Source: Cupriavidus basilensis
GTDB taxonomy: Bacteria; Pseudomonadota; Gammaproteobacteria; Burkholderiales; Burkholderiaceae
Assembly (NCBI RefSeq): GCF_000876015.1
Contig: NZ_BBQM01000015.1
Coordinates: forward strand, 310,001-374,000
Length of the DNA: 64,000 bases
Direction of reading: 5' to 3'
Part shown: one piece after another, positions 8,581 through 17,091 of the stretch
Numbering within the stretch: position 1 is the stretch's first letter
Layout of the letters: each line of letters starts with the position of its first letter
Program-made: the position numbers and the translations under genes
The notes under the pieces: generated by a model
Database searches by the model: none
Told to the model about the DNA's origin: nothing
Seen by the model: only the letters and a program-made list of their open reading frames with translations

Positions 8581-9837
8581 TTACTGAACGCGAAAGCAGA
8601 AGAAGGTCAGGTCGTCCCGGCGGTTCTGCTGCCCTTGCCAGGCGCTGTATTGCTCCAGCACGGCCTGATTGATGCGCGCGGCCGGCTCATGCCGGCTGGC
8701 GCGCACCGCTTCGCGGATGCGCCGCTTGCCGAAGGCGATCTCCTTGGGGCCGCCGATCTGGTCGACCAGCCCGTCGGTGGTGACGAACACCACGCTGCCG
8801 GGCACGGTCGGCACCACGCGGTTCTGCCAAGCGAAATCCATGCCCGTGTCGAGGTAGCCGGCGCCCATGCGCTCGCCTTCCACCATCTCGCCGTCCTCGT
8901 CGCCGGGGTGCAGCACGAACAGCGCGCTCTTCGCCCCGGCGAAGGACAGGTGCCGGCTGGCATTGTCGAACCAGAAGAAGGCCGCGTCCAGGCCGTCGTT
9001 GGATTCCGCAGTGTCGCCGTAGCGCTCTTCCTGGCCGAGCATCTGCTTGATGCCGCGGTTGAGCGCCATGAGCAGCGCGCCGGGGTCGCGCGGGCCGCGC
9101 TGCTCGATGGCCTGGGTCAGGATGGAGGAGGCGATCAGCGTCATGAAGGCGCCCGGCACGCCGTGCCCGGTGCAGTCGGCCAGCGCGGCGAACCAGCCGT
9201 CCTCGAACGCCGCGAAGTGATAGAAATCGCCGCCGACCACGTCGCGCGGCTCCCACACCAGCCCGGCGTCGCCGAGCGTGCGGGCCATCGCCTCGCGCGA
9301 GGGCCGCAGCATCGAGCGCTGGATGATGCTGGCGTAGTCGATGCTGTGCATGATCTGGCGGTTCTTCTCGGCCTGCATGTCGGCCACCACCCGCATCAGC
9401 TGCAGGCCGCGCCCCAGGCCGAGGAAACGGCCCTCGCGCGCGACGATGAAGCCGTCCGCCAGCGCCTTCTCGCCGTATTCCACCGCCTTGAAGGTCAGCG
9501 CCTCGATGCTCATGGCCGCGTCCACCACCAGCGGCTCCTTGTCCATGAAGGCGATGCAGCTCTTGCGGTTGTACAGCTCGCGATGGTAGGGCTTGCTCAT
9601 CTGCGACATGAAGATCGCGCGGTTGATGAGCCCGATCGGCCGGTCGTCCTCGGTCACCGGCAGGCTGTCGAGGTCGCGGTGCCTGCCGAAGACGTCCAGC
9701 ACGTCCTGGTTGGTCTGTTCCGTTGTCACCGACGGCGTGGCAACGCACAAGTCTTCCGCGCAAGGCTGGCGGAAGCGGGAACGCGCCGCGCGGGGTTCGA
9801 CCCTGCTGGTATCGGCCGGAGCGTCAGACATCGCCAA
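8581..9837 (-). CDS. siaA: SiaA-like PP2C-family phosphatase with N-terminal CBS-like sensor
   Basis: 418 aa. The C-terminal half is a PP2C/SpoIIE phosphatase: GGDFYHFAAFEDGWFAALAD, DCTGHGVPGAFMT, TTDGLVDQIGG and the final RDDLTFF supply the metal-binding aspartates. It should dephosphorylate SiaC. The N-terminal 150 residues have no membrane segment. They resemble the CBS-pair module found in some GGDEF-EAL proteins (LDSLPVTEDDRPIGLINR, PYHRELYNRKSC, DGFIVAREGRFLGLGRG). Classical SiaA is a membrane HAMP protein, so this version senses something in the cytoplasm. It heads the siaABCD operon. Confidence 0.9.
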   Translation of the reverse strand: MAMSDAPADTSRVEPRAARSRFRQPCAEDLCVATPSVTTEQTNQDVLDVFGRHRDLDSLPVTEDDRPIGLINRAIFMSQMSKPYHRELYNRKSCIAFMDKEPLVVDAAMSIEALTFKAVEYGEKALADGFIVAREGRFLGLGRGLQLMRVVADMQAEKNRQIMHSIDYASIIQRSMLRPSREAMARTLGDAGLVWEPRDVVGGDFYHFAAFEDGWFAALADCTGHGVPGAFMTLIASSILTQAIEQRGPRDPGALLMALNRGIKQMLGQEERYGDTAESNDGLDAAFFWFDNASRHLSFAGAKSALFVLHPGDEDGEMVEGERMGAGYLDTGMDFAWQNRVVPTVPGSVVFVTTDGLVDQIGGPKEIAFGKRRIREAVRASRHEPAARINQAVLEQYSAWQGQQNRRDDLTFFCFRVQ

Positions 9838-9980
9838 GGTATCCGGATTATTTCGAAGTCGCTGATTTTAGAAGTGGCGTATGTCTTCTATGTGACAGTT
9901 TCAAGAAAAGAGGGGATTAAGGGGGGTATCTTTCGCGAATGGCACGGGCGCGCGCCGGCCGCCGCCGGCAGCGCGGCCGC

Positions 9981-10967
9981 TCAGGCGTGGCAGACCAGGC
10001 CGCTTTGCAGCTCGCCGGCCTGGTAGGCGAGGTCGCCGGCGCGCTGCTCGCGCGCCCGCGCCAGGCCGCCGCCGCCGACCCAGTAGCGCACCGCGCGGTC
10101 CAGGTAGGCCGCGGAGTCCGGGTCGGGCTGGCGCAGGCCGATCTGCGCGCCGCCGTCGCCGTCCAGGTCCTGGTCCAGCACCCGGTAGAAGCGCCATTCC
10201 GGCAGGCCCGCCAGCCGCGCCAGCGCCAGCTTGTCCTCGGCCAGCGCCTGGCATTCGCCGGCCATGAAGGCGGCGACCGCGCGGATCGCCGACGCATAGA
10301 CCACCGGGGCCGCATGATAGCGGCTGGCCAGTTCCTGCGCATACGGGCTGCCCTGCGCCACGCACACCGGCCGCCGCGCCAGGTCCCCGGCGCGCCGGTA
10401 GGGGCTGCCGCGCAGCGCGATCAGCCGGCCGCTGCCGCCCGCGTAGGGGCTTGCCACGCGCGGCTCGCCGGCGGCGCCGGGGCGGGCGCCGGCGATGACC
10501 AGGTCCGGCGCCGGCGCGCCGGCGCCGTGCGCGCGGCCGTCCGCGTCCAGCCCGACCAGCTTCACCGGCACCCGCAGGCGCTCGCCCAGGAAACGGGCCA
10601 GGCCGGCGTCGAAATCGTCCGGCCCGGGCGGGTTGGACGCGCCGGGCGGCGCCGGCCGGGCGTACTCGCGCACGCCGACGACCAGCACGCCGCGGCGGCG
10701 CGCCCCGGCCAGCACCGGGCCCTGCGGCAGCGCGTCCCAGCGCGGCTCGGGCTGCAGCCGCTGCAGCAGGTCGAGGGCCGGCGCGGGCAGGCTCTCCACC
10801 GGCAGCCGCAGCGGCAGGCGGCCGAGCACGGCGGGAAGGCCGAGCCAGGCCAGCGCCAGCACCGTCACGGCAGCGGCCAGCGCGGCAACCAGTATAGGCA
10901 GCCGCGGATGACCGCCGCGTGACGCCGCGCGCGGGAGCGGCGGCATGGTGGAAGACACGTCAGGCAT
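9981..10967 (-). CDS. Family 3 solute-binding-like protein with N-terminal membrane anchor
   Basis: 328 aa. A hydrophobic segment at about residues 24-45 (PILVAALAAAVTVLALAW) is followed by a bacterial extracellular solute-binding family 3 layout: GVLVVGVREYARP, DFDAGLARFLGERLRVPVKLV, DLVIAGARPG and RPVCVAQGSPYAQELA. The start ATG overlaps the permease stop by 8 bp (ATGCCTGA), so it is the fourth gene of the ABC operon. A second ATG at 10946 is possible. It is odd for an ABC operon with a type-2 binding protein to carry a second, different one. It could be an accessory receptor. Ligand unknown. Confidence 0.75.
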   Translation of the reverse strand: MPDVSSTMPPLPRAASRGGHPRLPILVAALAAAVTVLALAWLGLPAVLGRLPLRLPVESLPAPALDLLQRLQPEPRWDALPQGPVLAGARRRGVLVVGVREYARPAPPGASNPPGPDDFDAGLARFLGERLRVPVKLVGLDADGRAHGAGAPAPDLVIAGARPGAAGEPRVASPYAGGSGRLIALRGSPYRRAGDLARRPVCVAQGSPYAQELASRYHAAPVVYASAIRAVAAFMAGECQALAEDKLALARLAGLPEWRFYRVLDQDLDGDGGAQIGLRQPDPDSAAYLDRAVRYWVGGGGLARAREQRAGDLAYQAGELQSGLVCHA

Positions 10968-11808
10968 TGAGGGTCAGCCCCCGGCGCCAGCGCGTGAGGC
11001 GGCGCTCGATGCGGGCCAGGATGAAGTTCAGCGCCAGCCCCAGCAGCGCCAGCAGCAGGATGCCCGCATACATGGCCGGGATCTGGAACACCTCCTGCGA
11101 ATTCAGCGTGAGGAAACCCAGCCCGGAATGCGCGCCGATCATCTCGGCGGCGACCAGCGCCGTGATGCAGTAGGTGCCGGCCAGGCGGATGCCGGTGAAG
11201 ATGGACGGCGACGCCGCCGGCAGCACCACCTTGCCGAACACGAACAGGCGCGACGCGCCCATCGAGCGCGCCGAGTTGATCAGCAACTGGTCCACCTGCT
11301 TGACGCCGCTGATGGTGCTCAGCAGCACCGGCCAGAACGAGGCCCAGAAGATGATCGCCACCTTGGACAGCTCGCCGATGCCCAGGAACAGGATGAAGAC
11401 CGGGAACAGCGCGAACGCCGAGGTCTGCCGGAACAGCTGCAGGATGGGGTCGACGATGGCTTCGAGCCGGCTGAACCAGCCCATCAGCAGGCCCAGCGCC
11501 ACGCCCAGGCCGATCGCCAGCAGCAGCCCCCACAGCGAGCGCTGCAGGCTCGCGCCCACGTGCTTGAGCAGCTCGCCGCTCTGCGCCATCTGCCAGATGG
11601 CCGGCAGGATCTGCGACGGCGGGCTCAGGTAGGCCTCGCTGACGATGCCGGCGCGCGGCACCAGCTCCCACAGCAGCAGGAAGCCGACGATGCCGACCAG
11701 GCCCAGCGCGCGGTCGCCCAGGCGGGCGGCCAGCGAAGGGCCGGCAAGCCGGCGGATGGCGGCGGCCGGATGGCGCGCCGCGGAAGTGCTGACGGCGGGA
11801 TCGCTCAC
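10960..11808 (-). CDS. ABC transporter permease, nitrate/sulfonate/taurine type
   Basis: 282 aa, about six membrane segments, BPD_transp_1 family (SsuC/TauC/NrtB type). The cytoplasmic EAA loop is seen at SARSMGASRLFVFGKVVLPAASP. The start is GTG whose last two bases form part of the upstream ATPase stop (GTGA), a classic coupling overlap. The reading frame stays open further upstream, but that part lies inside the ATPase gene. Substrate specificity cannot be assigned; aliphatic sulfonates, nitrate or a pyrimidine are family options. Confidence 0.9.
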   Translation of the reverse strand: MSDPAVSTSAARHPAAAIRRLAGPSLAARLGDRALGLVGIVGFLLLWELVPRAGIVSEAYLSPPSQILPAIWQMAQSGELLKHVGASLQRSLWGLLLAIGLGVALGLLMGWFSRLEAIVDPILQLFRQTSAFALFPVFILFLGIGELSKVAIIFWASFWPVLLSTISGVKQVDQLLINSARSMGASRLFVFGKVVLPAASPSIFTGIRLAGTYCITALVAAEMIGAHSGLGFLTLNSQEVFQIPAMYAGILLLALLGLALNFILARIERRLTRWRRGLTLNA

Positions 11809-12758
11809 AGGACGGCCTTGGCTTCGGTGGTGGCCGCCAGCGGCGCCGGGGTGGCGGCGCGCGCGGCGGATGTGGTGGACGCGGCGGACGTAGCGGACGC
11901 AAGGGACGCGGCAGGCTCGCCCGCCACGCGCTCGCCCGGGTTCGCGGTGGCGCCGAGCGGGCGCGGCACCGCGGCGCTGAACTGGACTTCGTCCTTGAGG
12001 ATGTCCCAGGCCTGCTGGCGCAGTCGCACGAATGCCTCGGAGTTGCGCAGCTCGGGCTGGCGCGGGCGCGGCAGCGGCACGTCGATGATGGCCTTGACCG
12101 CGCCGGGCCGGCGCGTCATCACGGCGATGCGGTCGGACAGGAAGATGGCCTCGTCCAGGCTGTGCGTGATGAAGACGATGGTCTTGCGGTACTGCTCCCA
12201 GATCCGCAGCAGCTCGCCCTGCAGGATCTCGCGCGTCTGCGCGTCGAGCGCGGCGAACGGCTCGTCCATCAGCAGCACCTCGGGCTTGTAGGCCAGCGAG
12301 CGCGCGATCGCCACGCGCTGCTTCATGCCGCCCGAGATCTCGTGCGGGTAGCGCTCGCCGAAGCCTTCCAGCCCGACCAGCTCCAGATGCGCCTGCGCGA
12401 TGCGGCGCCGCTCGGCGCGCTTGACGCCGCGGATCTCCAGCCCGACCTCGATGTTCTGCAGCACCGTGCGCCACGGGAACAGCGCATAGCCCTGGAACAC
12501 CACGCCCTGGTCGCGGCTGATGCCGGCCAGCGGCTTGCCGTCGATGGCGATGTGGCCGCCGGTGCGCTCGGTCAGCCCGGCCAGGATGCTCAGGAAGGTG
12601 GACTTGCCGCAGCCGGACGGGCCCAGCACGGAAAGGAACTCGCCGTTGCGGATGGCGAGGTTGAAGTCCTGCAGCACGGCCACGTTCTCGGGCCGCCCGT
12701 TCTCGCCGCGCACGGCGTAGTCCATCTGCACGCCGCGCGCGAGAATCTTGTCGGTCAT
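11805..12758 (-). CDS. ABC transporter ATP-binding protein, nitrate/sulfonate type, with Ala/Thr-rich tail
   Basis: 317 aa. Walker [11 protein letters not shown]-loop VVFQGYALFPWRTV, signature ISGGMKQR, Walker B VLLMDEPFAALD and switch FITHSLDEA are all intact. SsuB/TauB/NrtD proteins usually end near residue 260-270. This one continues for about 45 residues of Ala/Ser/Thr-rich sequence (ASLASATSAASTTSAARAAT) with no recognisable fold. It lies between the binding protein (13-nt gap) and the permease (GTGA overlap). Confidence 0.92.
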   Translation of the reverse strand: MTDKILARGVQMDYAVRGENGRPENVAVLQDFNLAIRNGEFLSVLGPSGCGKSTFLSILAGLTERTGGHIAIDGKPLAGISRDQGVVFQGYALFPWRTVLQNIEVGLEIRGVKRAERRRIAQAHLELVGLEGFGERYPHEISGGMKQRVAIARSLAYKPEVLLMDEPFAALDAQTREILQGELLRIWEQYRKTIVFITHSLDEAIFLSDRIAVMTRRPGAVKAIIDVPLPRPRQPELRNSEAFVRLRQQAWDILKDEVQFSAAVPRPLGATANPGERVAGEPAASLASATSAASTTSAARAATPAPLAATTEAKAVL

Positions 12759-12771
12759 GATGCGCTGCCTC

Positions 12772-13854
12772 TCAGGCTTTCGCCTGGGCCTTGGCCGCGA
12801 ACGGGTTGAACTCGTTGGTGTAGATGCTGGCGGCCGTCACCTTGCCCTTGGCCAGCTTGCCCTCGGCTTCCAGCACGTCGATGTAGTACTGGATCGGCGG
12901 CTCGGTCACCACCAGGTTGTCCACGTAGGCATAGCGGTCCACGTAGTCGAGCTGCAGCTTGATGCGCTCGGACACCAGCTTGCGCGCGTCCTCGGGGTTG
13001 GCGTTGACCCAGTTGGCGGCCTTGGCCAGCGCCGTCACCACGTCGCGCACCGACTCGGGATGCTCGCGGATGAACTTGCCGTGCGCGCTGTACGGCTGCA
13101 TGCCGCCCAGGCCGCCGTCGAGGTCGAAGTCGCTCCACAGGCGCACCAGCTTGTCGGCGTGGTCGGCGCGGCCCGAGAACGGCGCGTGGATGATGGCCAG
13201 GTCGGTATTGCCGGTGGCCAGCGTCTGCTCGGCCTGGTCGTCGGGGATCACCACGAAGTTGATCTTGGTGACGTCCACGCCCTTCTGGCGCAGGTAGGTC
13301 TTGGTGACGAACTCCGCGCACGCGCCGAAGCTGTTGATGCCGATGGTCTTGCCTTCGAGGTCCTTGGGCTGGCGGATGCCGGAGGCCTTGCGCACGAAGT
13401 ACTTCATGTGCGGCGCGTCCTGCAGCGTCTTGTTGCCGGCCGCCACCACCTTGATGTCGGCGCCGCTGGCCACCGCGGAAATCACCAGCGGCACCATGCG
13501 CGAGCCGAAGTCGATCTCGCCGGTGCCGGTCAGCGGGATGATCTGCGGCGCGGCGACCTTGCCGATGTACTGCGGGCGCGTGTTGGTGCCCTCGAAATAG
13601 CCGAGCTGCTCGGCCAGGTAGACCAGGTCGAAGGTCGGGTTGTCCGGGTAGCGGAAGCGCACCTTGTCGCCCACCTTGGCCACCACCGCCGGCGCGCCGC
13701 CGGCCGCGCCATTTGCCGCGCCGCCGGCCGCCTGCGGCGCGCCTTCGCGCGAGCAGGCCGCCAGCAGGGAGCCGAAGCCGCCGGCGGCGGCCAGCGAGGC
13801 CAGTTGCTTGAGAACGAGGCGGCGGGAGCCGGGGGCGGAGGAGGGCGCTGGCAT
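12772..13854 (-). CDS. ABC transporter substrate-binding lipoprotein, NMT1/SsuA-like
   Basis: 360 aa from the ATG used here; a start further upstream would put 37 Arg-rich residues before the signal. The signal contains SRRLVLKQLASLAAAGG and a lipobox LLAAC, so the mature protein is lipid-anchored or Tat-exported. Body motifs KVRFRYPDNPTFDLVYLAEQ, GKTIGINSFGACAEFVTKTY and DLAIIHAPFSG fit the NMT1/THI5-like periplasmic family. First gene of the four-gene ABC operon and divergent from nothing: the LysR gene upstream runs the same way. Ligand unknown; sulfonate, nitrate or a heterocycle are candidates. Confidence 0.88.
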   Translation of the reverse strand: MPAPSSAPGSRRLVLKQLASLAAAGGFGSLLAACSREGAPQAAGGAANGAAGGAPAVVAKVGDKVRFRYPDNPTFDLVYLAEQLGYFEGTNTRPQYIGKVAAPQIIPLTGTGEIDFGSRMVPLVISAVASGADIKVVAAGNKTLQDAPHMKYFVRKASGIRQPKDLEGKTIGINSFGACAEFVTKTYLRQKGVDVTKINFVVIPDDQAEQTLATGNTDLAIIHAPFSGRADHADKLVRLWSDFDLDGGLGGMQPYSAHGKFIREHPESVRDVVTALAKAANWVNANPEDARKLVSERIKLQLDYVDRYAYVDNLVVTEPPIQYYIDVLEAEGKLAKGKVTAASIYTNEFNPFAAKAQAKA

Positions 13855-14044
13855 TCGAAGTTGTCCTGTCGGAATGTCCTGCCGGCGCGGGAGCGCATGC
13901 ATCCTGCGCGTCGATGGCGGACGGGGATCAGCCCGGAGTATCGGCCAGCGCGGGCGCGCCACCAACGAAGGCTTTCAACTATGAATATCAGGTGGATGCA
14001 GCCGGCGCGCGGCCGGCCTCGCGTCCTCACTCATTTGTCTTCAC

Positions 14045-14932
14045 TCACTTCTTCATCAGCCGCCTGAGCGTCTCCACGAAATCCTGCGCCAGCCGCGACA
14101 GCGGCTCGGTCTGCACATGGAAGATCTGCACCGAGCCGCTGACCTTGGTCCGGACCGGCACCGCCACGATGCCCGGCCAGTCCTGGCCGAACACGGTCAT
14201 GGCGTCCACCAGCGCGATGCCGGCGCCCGCCTGCGCCAGCGCGCGCGCCACGTGGGCCTGTTCCACCTGCACGCGCATGTCGGGCTGGTCGTCCTCGCCG
14301 CCGAACATCTCGCGCACCAGCAGCCCGAACGGCACGTCGGCGCCGTAGCCGATCAGCGGCTCGCCGGCCAGCTCGGCGGGCCGCACCGAGGCGCGCGCGG
14401 CGAGCCGGTGGCCGGCCGGCACCAGCGCCACGATGGGGTTGCGCACCAGCAGCCGCGCGGCCAGGTTGGGGTGCGCCAGCGGCATGTTGGAGATCGCCAG
14501 CTCGACCTGGCCGGACAGCAGCGCGCGCAGCATGTTGGCGGGGATCTGCGTGCGCACCACGATGCGGATGTCGGGGTGCGCCGCGCGGAACGCGGCGATC
14601 GCGCGCGGCAGCACGGTCTGGCCGAGGTTGGGGTTGCACGACACGCGCAGGCTGCCGGTGCGCTTGGCGGCGAGGTCCTCGGCGATCTCGTTGACGCGCT
14701 CGATGCCCTCGTACACGGCATTGACCTCGCCGAGCAGGCGGCGCGCCTCGGGCGTCGGGTAGAGGCGGCCCTTGATGCGCTCGAACAGCGCCAGCCCCAG
14801 GCGCTGCTCGGTGTGCGACATGAGGCGGCTGATGGCCGGCTGCGACACGTAGAGCAGCTTGGAGGCGGCGCTGATCGAGCCGGTGAGCATGACGGCGCGG
14901 AAGACTTCGATCTGCCGGAGATTGAGTTTCAT
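14045..14932 (-). CDS. LysR-family transcriptional regulator
   Basis: 295 aa from MKLNLRQIEVFRAVMLTGSI. The winged helix occupies residues 1-60 (SAASKLLYVSQPAISRLMSH) and the effector-binding domain the rest. Earlier in-frame starts would add 17 unlikely residues. It is divergent from the cyclodeaminase/PhnD-like/Bug set and lies upstream of the ABC operon on the same strand, so it may control either. The best operator candidate lies 51 bp upstream of its start. Confidence 0.92.
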   Translation of the reverse strand: MKLNLRQIEVFRAVMLTGSISAASKLLYVSQPAISRLMSHTEQRLGLALFERIKGRLYPTPEARRLLGEVNAVYEGIERVNEIAEDLAAKRTGSLRVSCNPNLGQTVLPRAIAAFRAAHPDIRIVVRTQIPANMLRALLSGQVELAISNMPLAHPNLAARLLVRNPIVALVPAGHRLAARASVRPAELAGEPLIGYGADVPFGLLVREMFGGEDDQPDMRVQVEQAHVARALAQAGAGIALVDAMTVFGQDWPGIVAVPVRTKVSGSVQIFHVQTEPLSRLAQDFVETLRRLMKK

Positions 14933-14982
14933 CGTGGTCGCGGGGCGGCCGGCGAAGGCCCGCGGCGCGCCCCGCCAGTCCA

Positions 14983-14995
14983 TAACATGATGTTA
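14983..14995. promoter_or_regulatory. LysR-type operator candidate, T-N11-A palindrome
   Basis: TAACATGATGTTA is a perfect 6-1-6 palindrome that fits the LysR T-N11-A rule. It lies in the 277-bp region between the LysR gene and the divergent cyclodeaminase-family gene. The remainder of that region shows no other clear site. Confidence 0.6.
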
Positions 14996-15209
14996 AGTCA
15001 GATGGACAAATAAGCATACGACATTCATGGCCGCGATACCTAAACTTGCTCTCGAAGGCGCCCCACGCCGGGCATTTCCGCCGCGGCGGCAAACGCGCAC
15101 CACAGTGGTTCCGCCGGGCACGCCGATGGGGCGCCGATGCACCGGGCGCCGCGCGCGACGCACCGGGCGCGTGCATTCACTTACTTGAAACCTGAAGACA
15201 GGAGACGGC

Positions 15210-16211
15210 ATGAGCGACATTCATCTGACCTACATCAACGGTCCCGACATCGCCAGACTGGCGATGACCGACGCGGAGATCCTCGATGCGGTCGAGCAGG
15301 GCCTGCTGGCGCAGGGCAACGGGCAGACCGTGATCGAGCCGCGCGTGCACCTGACGCCGGACCCGGCGTTCAACGGGCACTTCAACGTGCTGCGCGGCTA
15401 CGTGGCGCCGCTGGGGCTGGCCGGCGTGAAGATCGTCGGCGACTACGTCGACAACTACAAGCTGGGGCTGCCGTCCGAGATGGCCATGCTCAACCTGTTC
15501 GACCCGCGCACCGGCATGCCGGTGGCGATGATCGACGCCACCTTCATCACCGACGCGCGCACCGGCGCCGTCACCGCGCTCGGCGCGCGCCACCTGGCCC
15601 GCCGCGACAGCAAGGTGCTGGGCCACATCGGCGCGCGCGGCACCGCGTACTGGAACGTGCGCCTGCTCGACAGCCTCTATGACTTCGACGAGATCCGCGT
15701 GCACTCGCGCCGCCCGGAAAGCCGCAACGCCTTCGCCGAGCGCCTGGCGCGCGACCTCGGCAAGAAGATCGTGGTCACGCAGGACTGGGAGTCGTGCGTG
15801 CGCGGCGCCGACATCGTGGTGGAAGCCTCGCGCCTGGAGCGCCCCACGCCGATGCTCAAGACCGAATGGATCAAGCCCGGCGCGTTCGTGGTGCCCTACG
15901 GCACCATGAGCGCGGTCGAGCTGTCGCTGACCGACATCATGGACAAGCTGGTGGTGGACGACTGGGGCCAGTGCAAGGGCGGCGTGCTCGGCTCGCTGCG
16001 CGCGCACGTGGAAGCCGGCAAGCTGTCCGAGCAGACCCTGTACGGCGAGCTCGGCGAGATCGTCGCCGGCCGCAAGCCGGGCCGGCAGAGCGACGCCGAG
16101 ACCAACCTGTTCTGGCACCGCGGCCTGTCGCTGAGCGACATCGCGCTGGGCCACGCCATCCTGAAGAAGGCCGAGCGCATGGGGCTGGGCCAGAAGCTGG
16201 TCTACGCATGA
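15210..16211 (+). CDS. Ornithine cyclodeaminase / mu-crystallin family protein (second copy type)
   Basis: 333 aa, start ATG with AGGAGA about 6 nt upstream. Family segments FNVLRGYVAPLGLAGVKIVG, DPRTGMPVAMIDATFITDAR and ALGARHLARRDSK are clear. The nucleotide-binding turn is unusual: where relatives have GxGxQA this protein has GHIGARGTAYWN, so cofactor contacts may differ. The stop overlaps the next ATG (ATGA). Transcribed with a PhnD-like gene and a Bug receptor and divergent from LysR. Likely acts on an amino acid or imine brought in by that system; substrate unknown. Confidence 0.85.
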   Translation: MSDIHLTYINGPDIARLAMTDAEILDAVEQGLLAQGNGQTVIEPRVHLTPDPAFNGHFNVLRGYVAPLGLAGVKIVGDYVDNYKLGLPSEMAMLNLFDPRTGMPVAMIDATFITDARTGAVTALGARHLARRDSKVLGHIGARGTAYWNVRLLDSLYDFDEIRVHSRRPESRNAFAERLARDLGKKIVVTQDWESCVRGADIVVEASRLERPTPMLKTEWIKPGAFVVPYGTMSAVELSLTDIMDKLVVDDWGQCKGGVLGSLRAHVEAGKLSEQTLYGELGEIVAGRKPGRQSDAETNLFWHRGLSLSDIALGHAILKKAERMGLGQKLVYA

Positions 16212-17026
16212 TCGCCAACGCACGCATGTACTCGGTGGCCGCGCCGGTGGCGCAGGCGTGGCGGGAGCTGTTCGCGCGCGTGGCGCAACGCGCCGGCGTG
16301 GACCTGCCGTACCTGGAGCATGCCGCGCCGGCGCCGGTCAGCGCCCTGTGGGCGCGGCCCGACTGCGGCTGCGTGTTCATGTGCGGCTTCCCCTACGTGA
16401 ATGCCGCGGTGCGGCCGCGCCTGCTGGCCGCGCCGGTGCCCTCGCCCGAACGCTACGGGCAGTGCCCGGTGTATTTCACCGAGTTCATCGTGCGGGCCGA
16501 CGCGCCGGCCGCGGCGCTGGCGGACACCTTCGGCATGCGGCTCGCGCACATGCTGCCGGAGTCCAACTCGGGCTACAACGCGCCGCGCCATTTTCTGCTG
16601 CGCCAGGCCGCGCCCGGCACGCGCGCGCCGTACCGCCCGGCCGACACGCCCACGCCGACGCCCAACGAAGTGATCGACGCCGTGCTCGCCGGCCGCGCGG
16701 ACGTGGGCGTGGTGGACAGCTACGTGCTGGACCTGCTGCGCTTGCATGTGCCCGGGCGCATGGCGCGGCTCAGGACGCTGGCGGTGACGCCGGCGTCGCC
16801 GGTGCCGGCGCTGGTGGCCTCGCCCGCGCTGGGCGACACCGCCGCCGCGCGCATCCGCATGGCGCTGCTCGACCTGCACCGCGACGCCGGCAACGCGGCG
16901 CTGCTGGCCAGTCTGTGCCTGGCGCGCTTCGCGCTGGTGGAAGAGGCCGACTACGCCGTGCTCGCCGGCTACGCGCGCGAGGCCGACGCGGCCGGCTTCG
17001 CGCTGACCGGCACTGGCGTTCCCTGA
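16208..17026 (+). CDS. PhnD-like phosphate/phosphonate-binding domain protein without signal peptide
   Basis: 272 aa starting MIANARMYSVAAPVAQAWRE. The fold is that of PhnD/SsuA-like binding proteins (PF12974 type): FMCGFPYVNAAVRP, ESNSGYNAPRHFLLR, AVLAGRADVGVVDSYVLDLL, and MALLDLHRDAGNAALLASL. No signal peptide or membrane segment is seen, so it should stay in the cytoplasm. That is unusual for this fold and hints at an enzyme partner or sensor rather than an importer part. ATGA overlap with the cyclodeaminase-family gene implies tight coupling. Confidence 0.75.
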   Translation: MIANARMYSVAAPVAQAWRELFARVAQRAGVDLPYLEHAAPAPVSALWARPDCGCVFMCGFPYVNAAVRPRLLAAPVPSPERYGQCPVYFTEFIVRADAPAAALADTFGMRLAHMLPESNSGYNAPRHFLLRQAAPGTRAPYRPADTPTPTPNEVIDAVLAGRADVGVVDSYVLDLLRLHVPGRMARLRTLAVTPASPVPALVASPALGDTAAARIRMALLDLHRDAGNAALLASLCLARFALVEEADYAVLAGYAREADAAGFALTGTGVP

Positions 17027-17091
17027 CCATCGCGCGCCGGCGGCCTGCCGGCGCGCGCCGCCCCGTTTTCCCGACCAACCGAGTATCTGCG

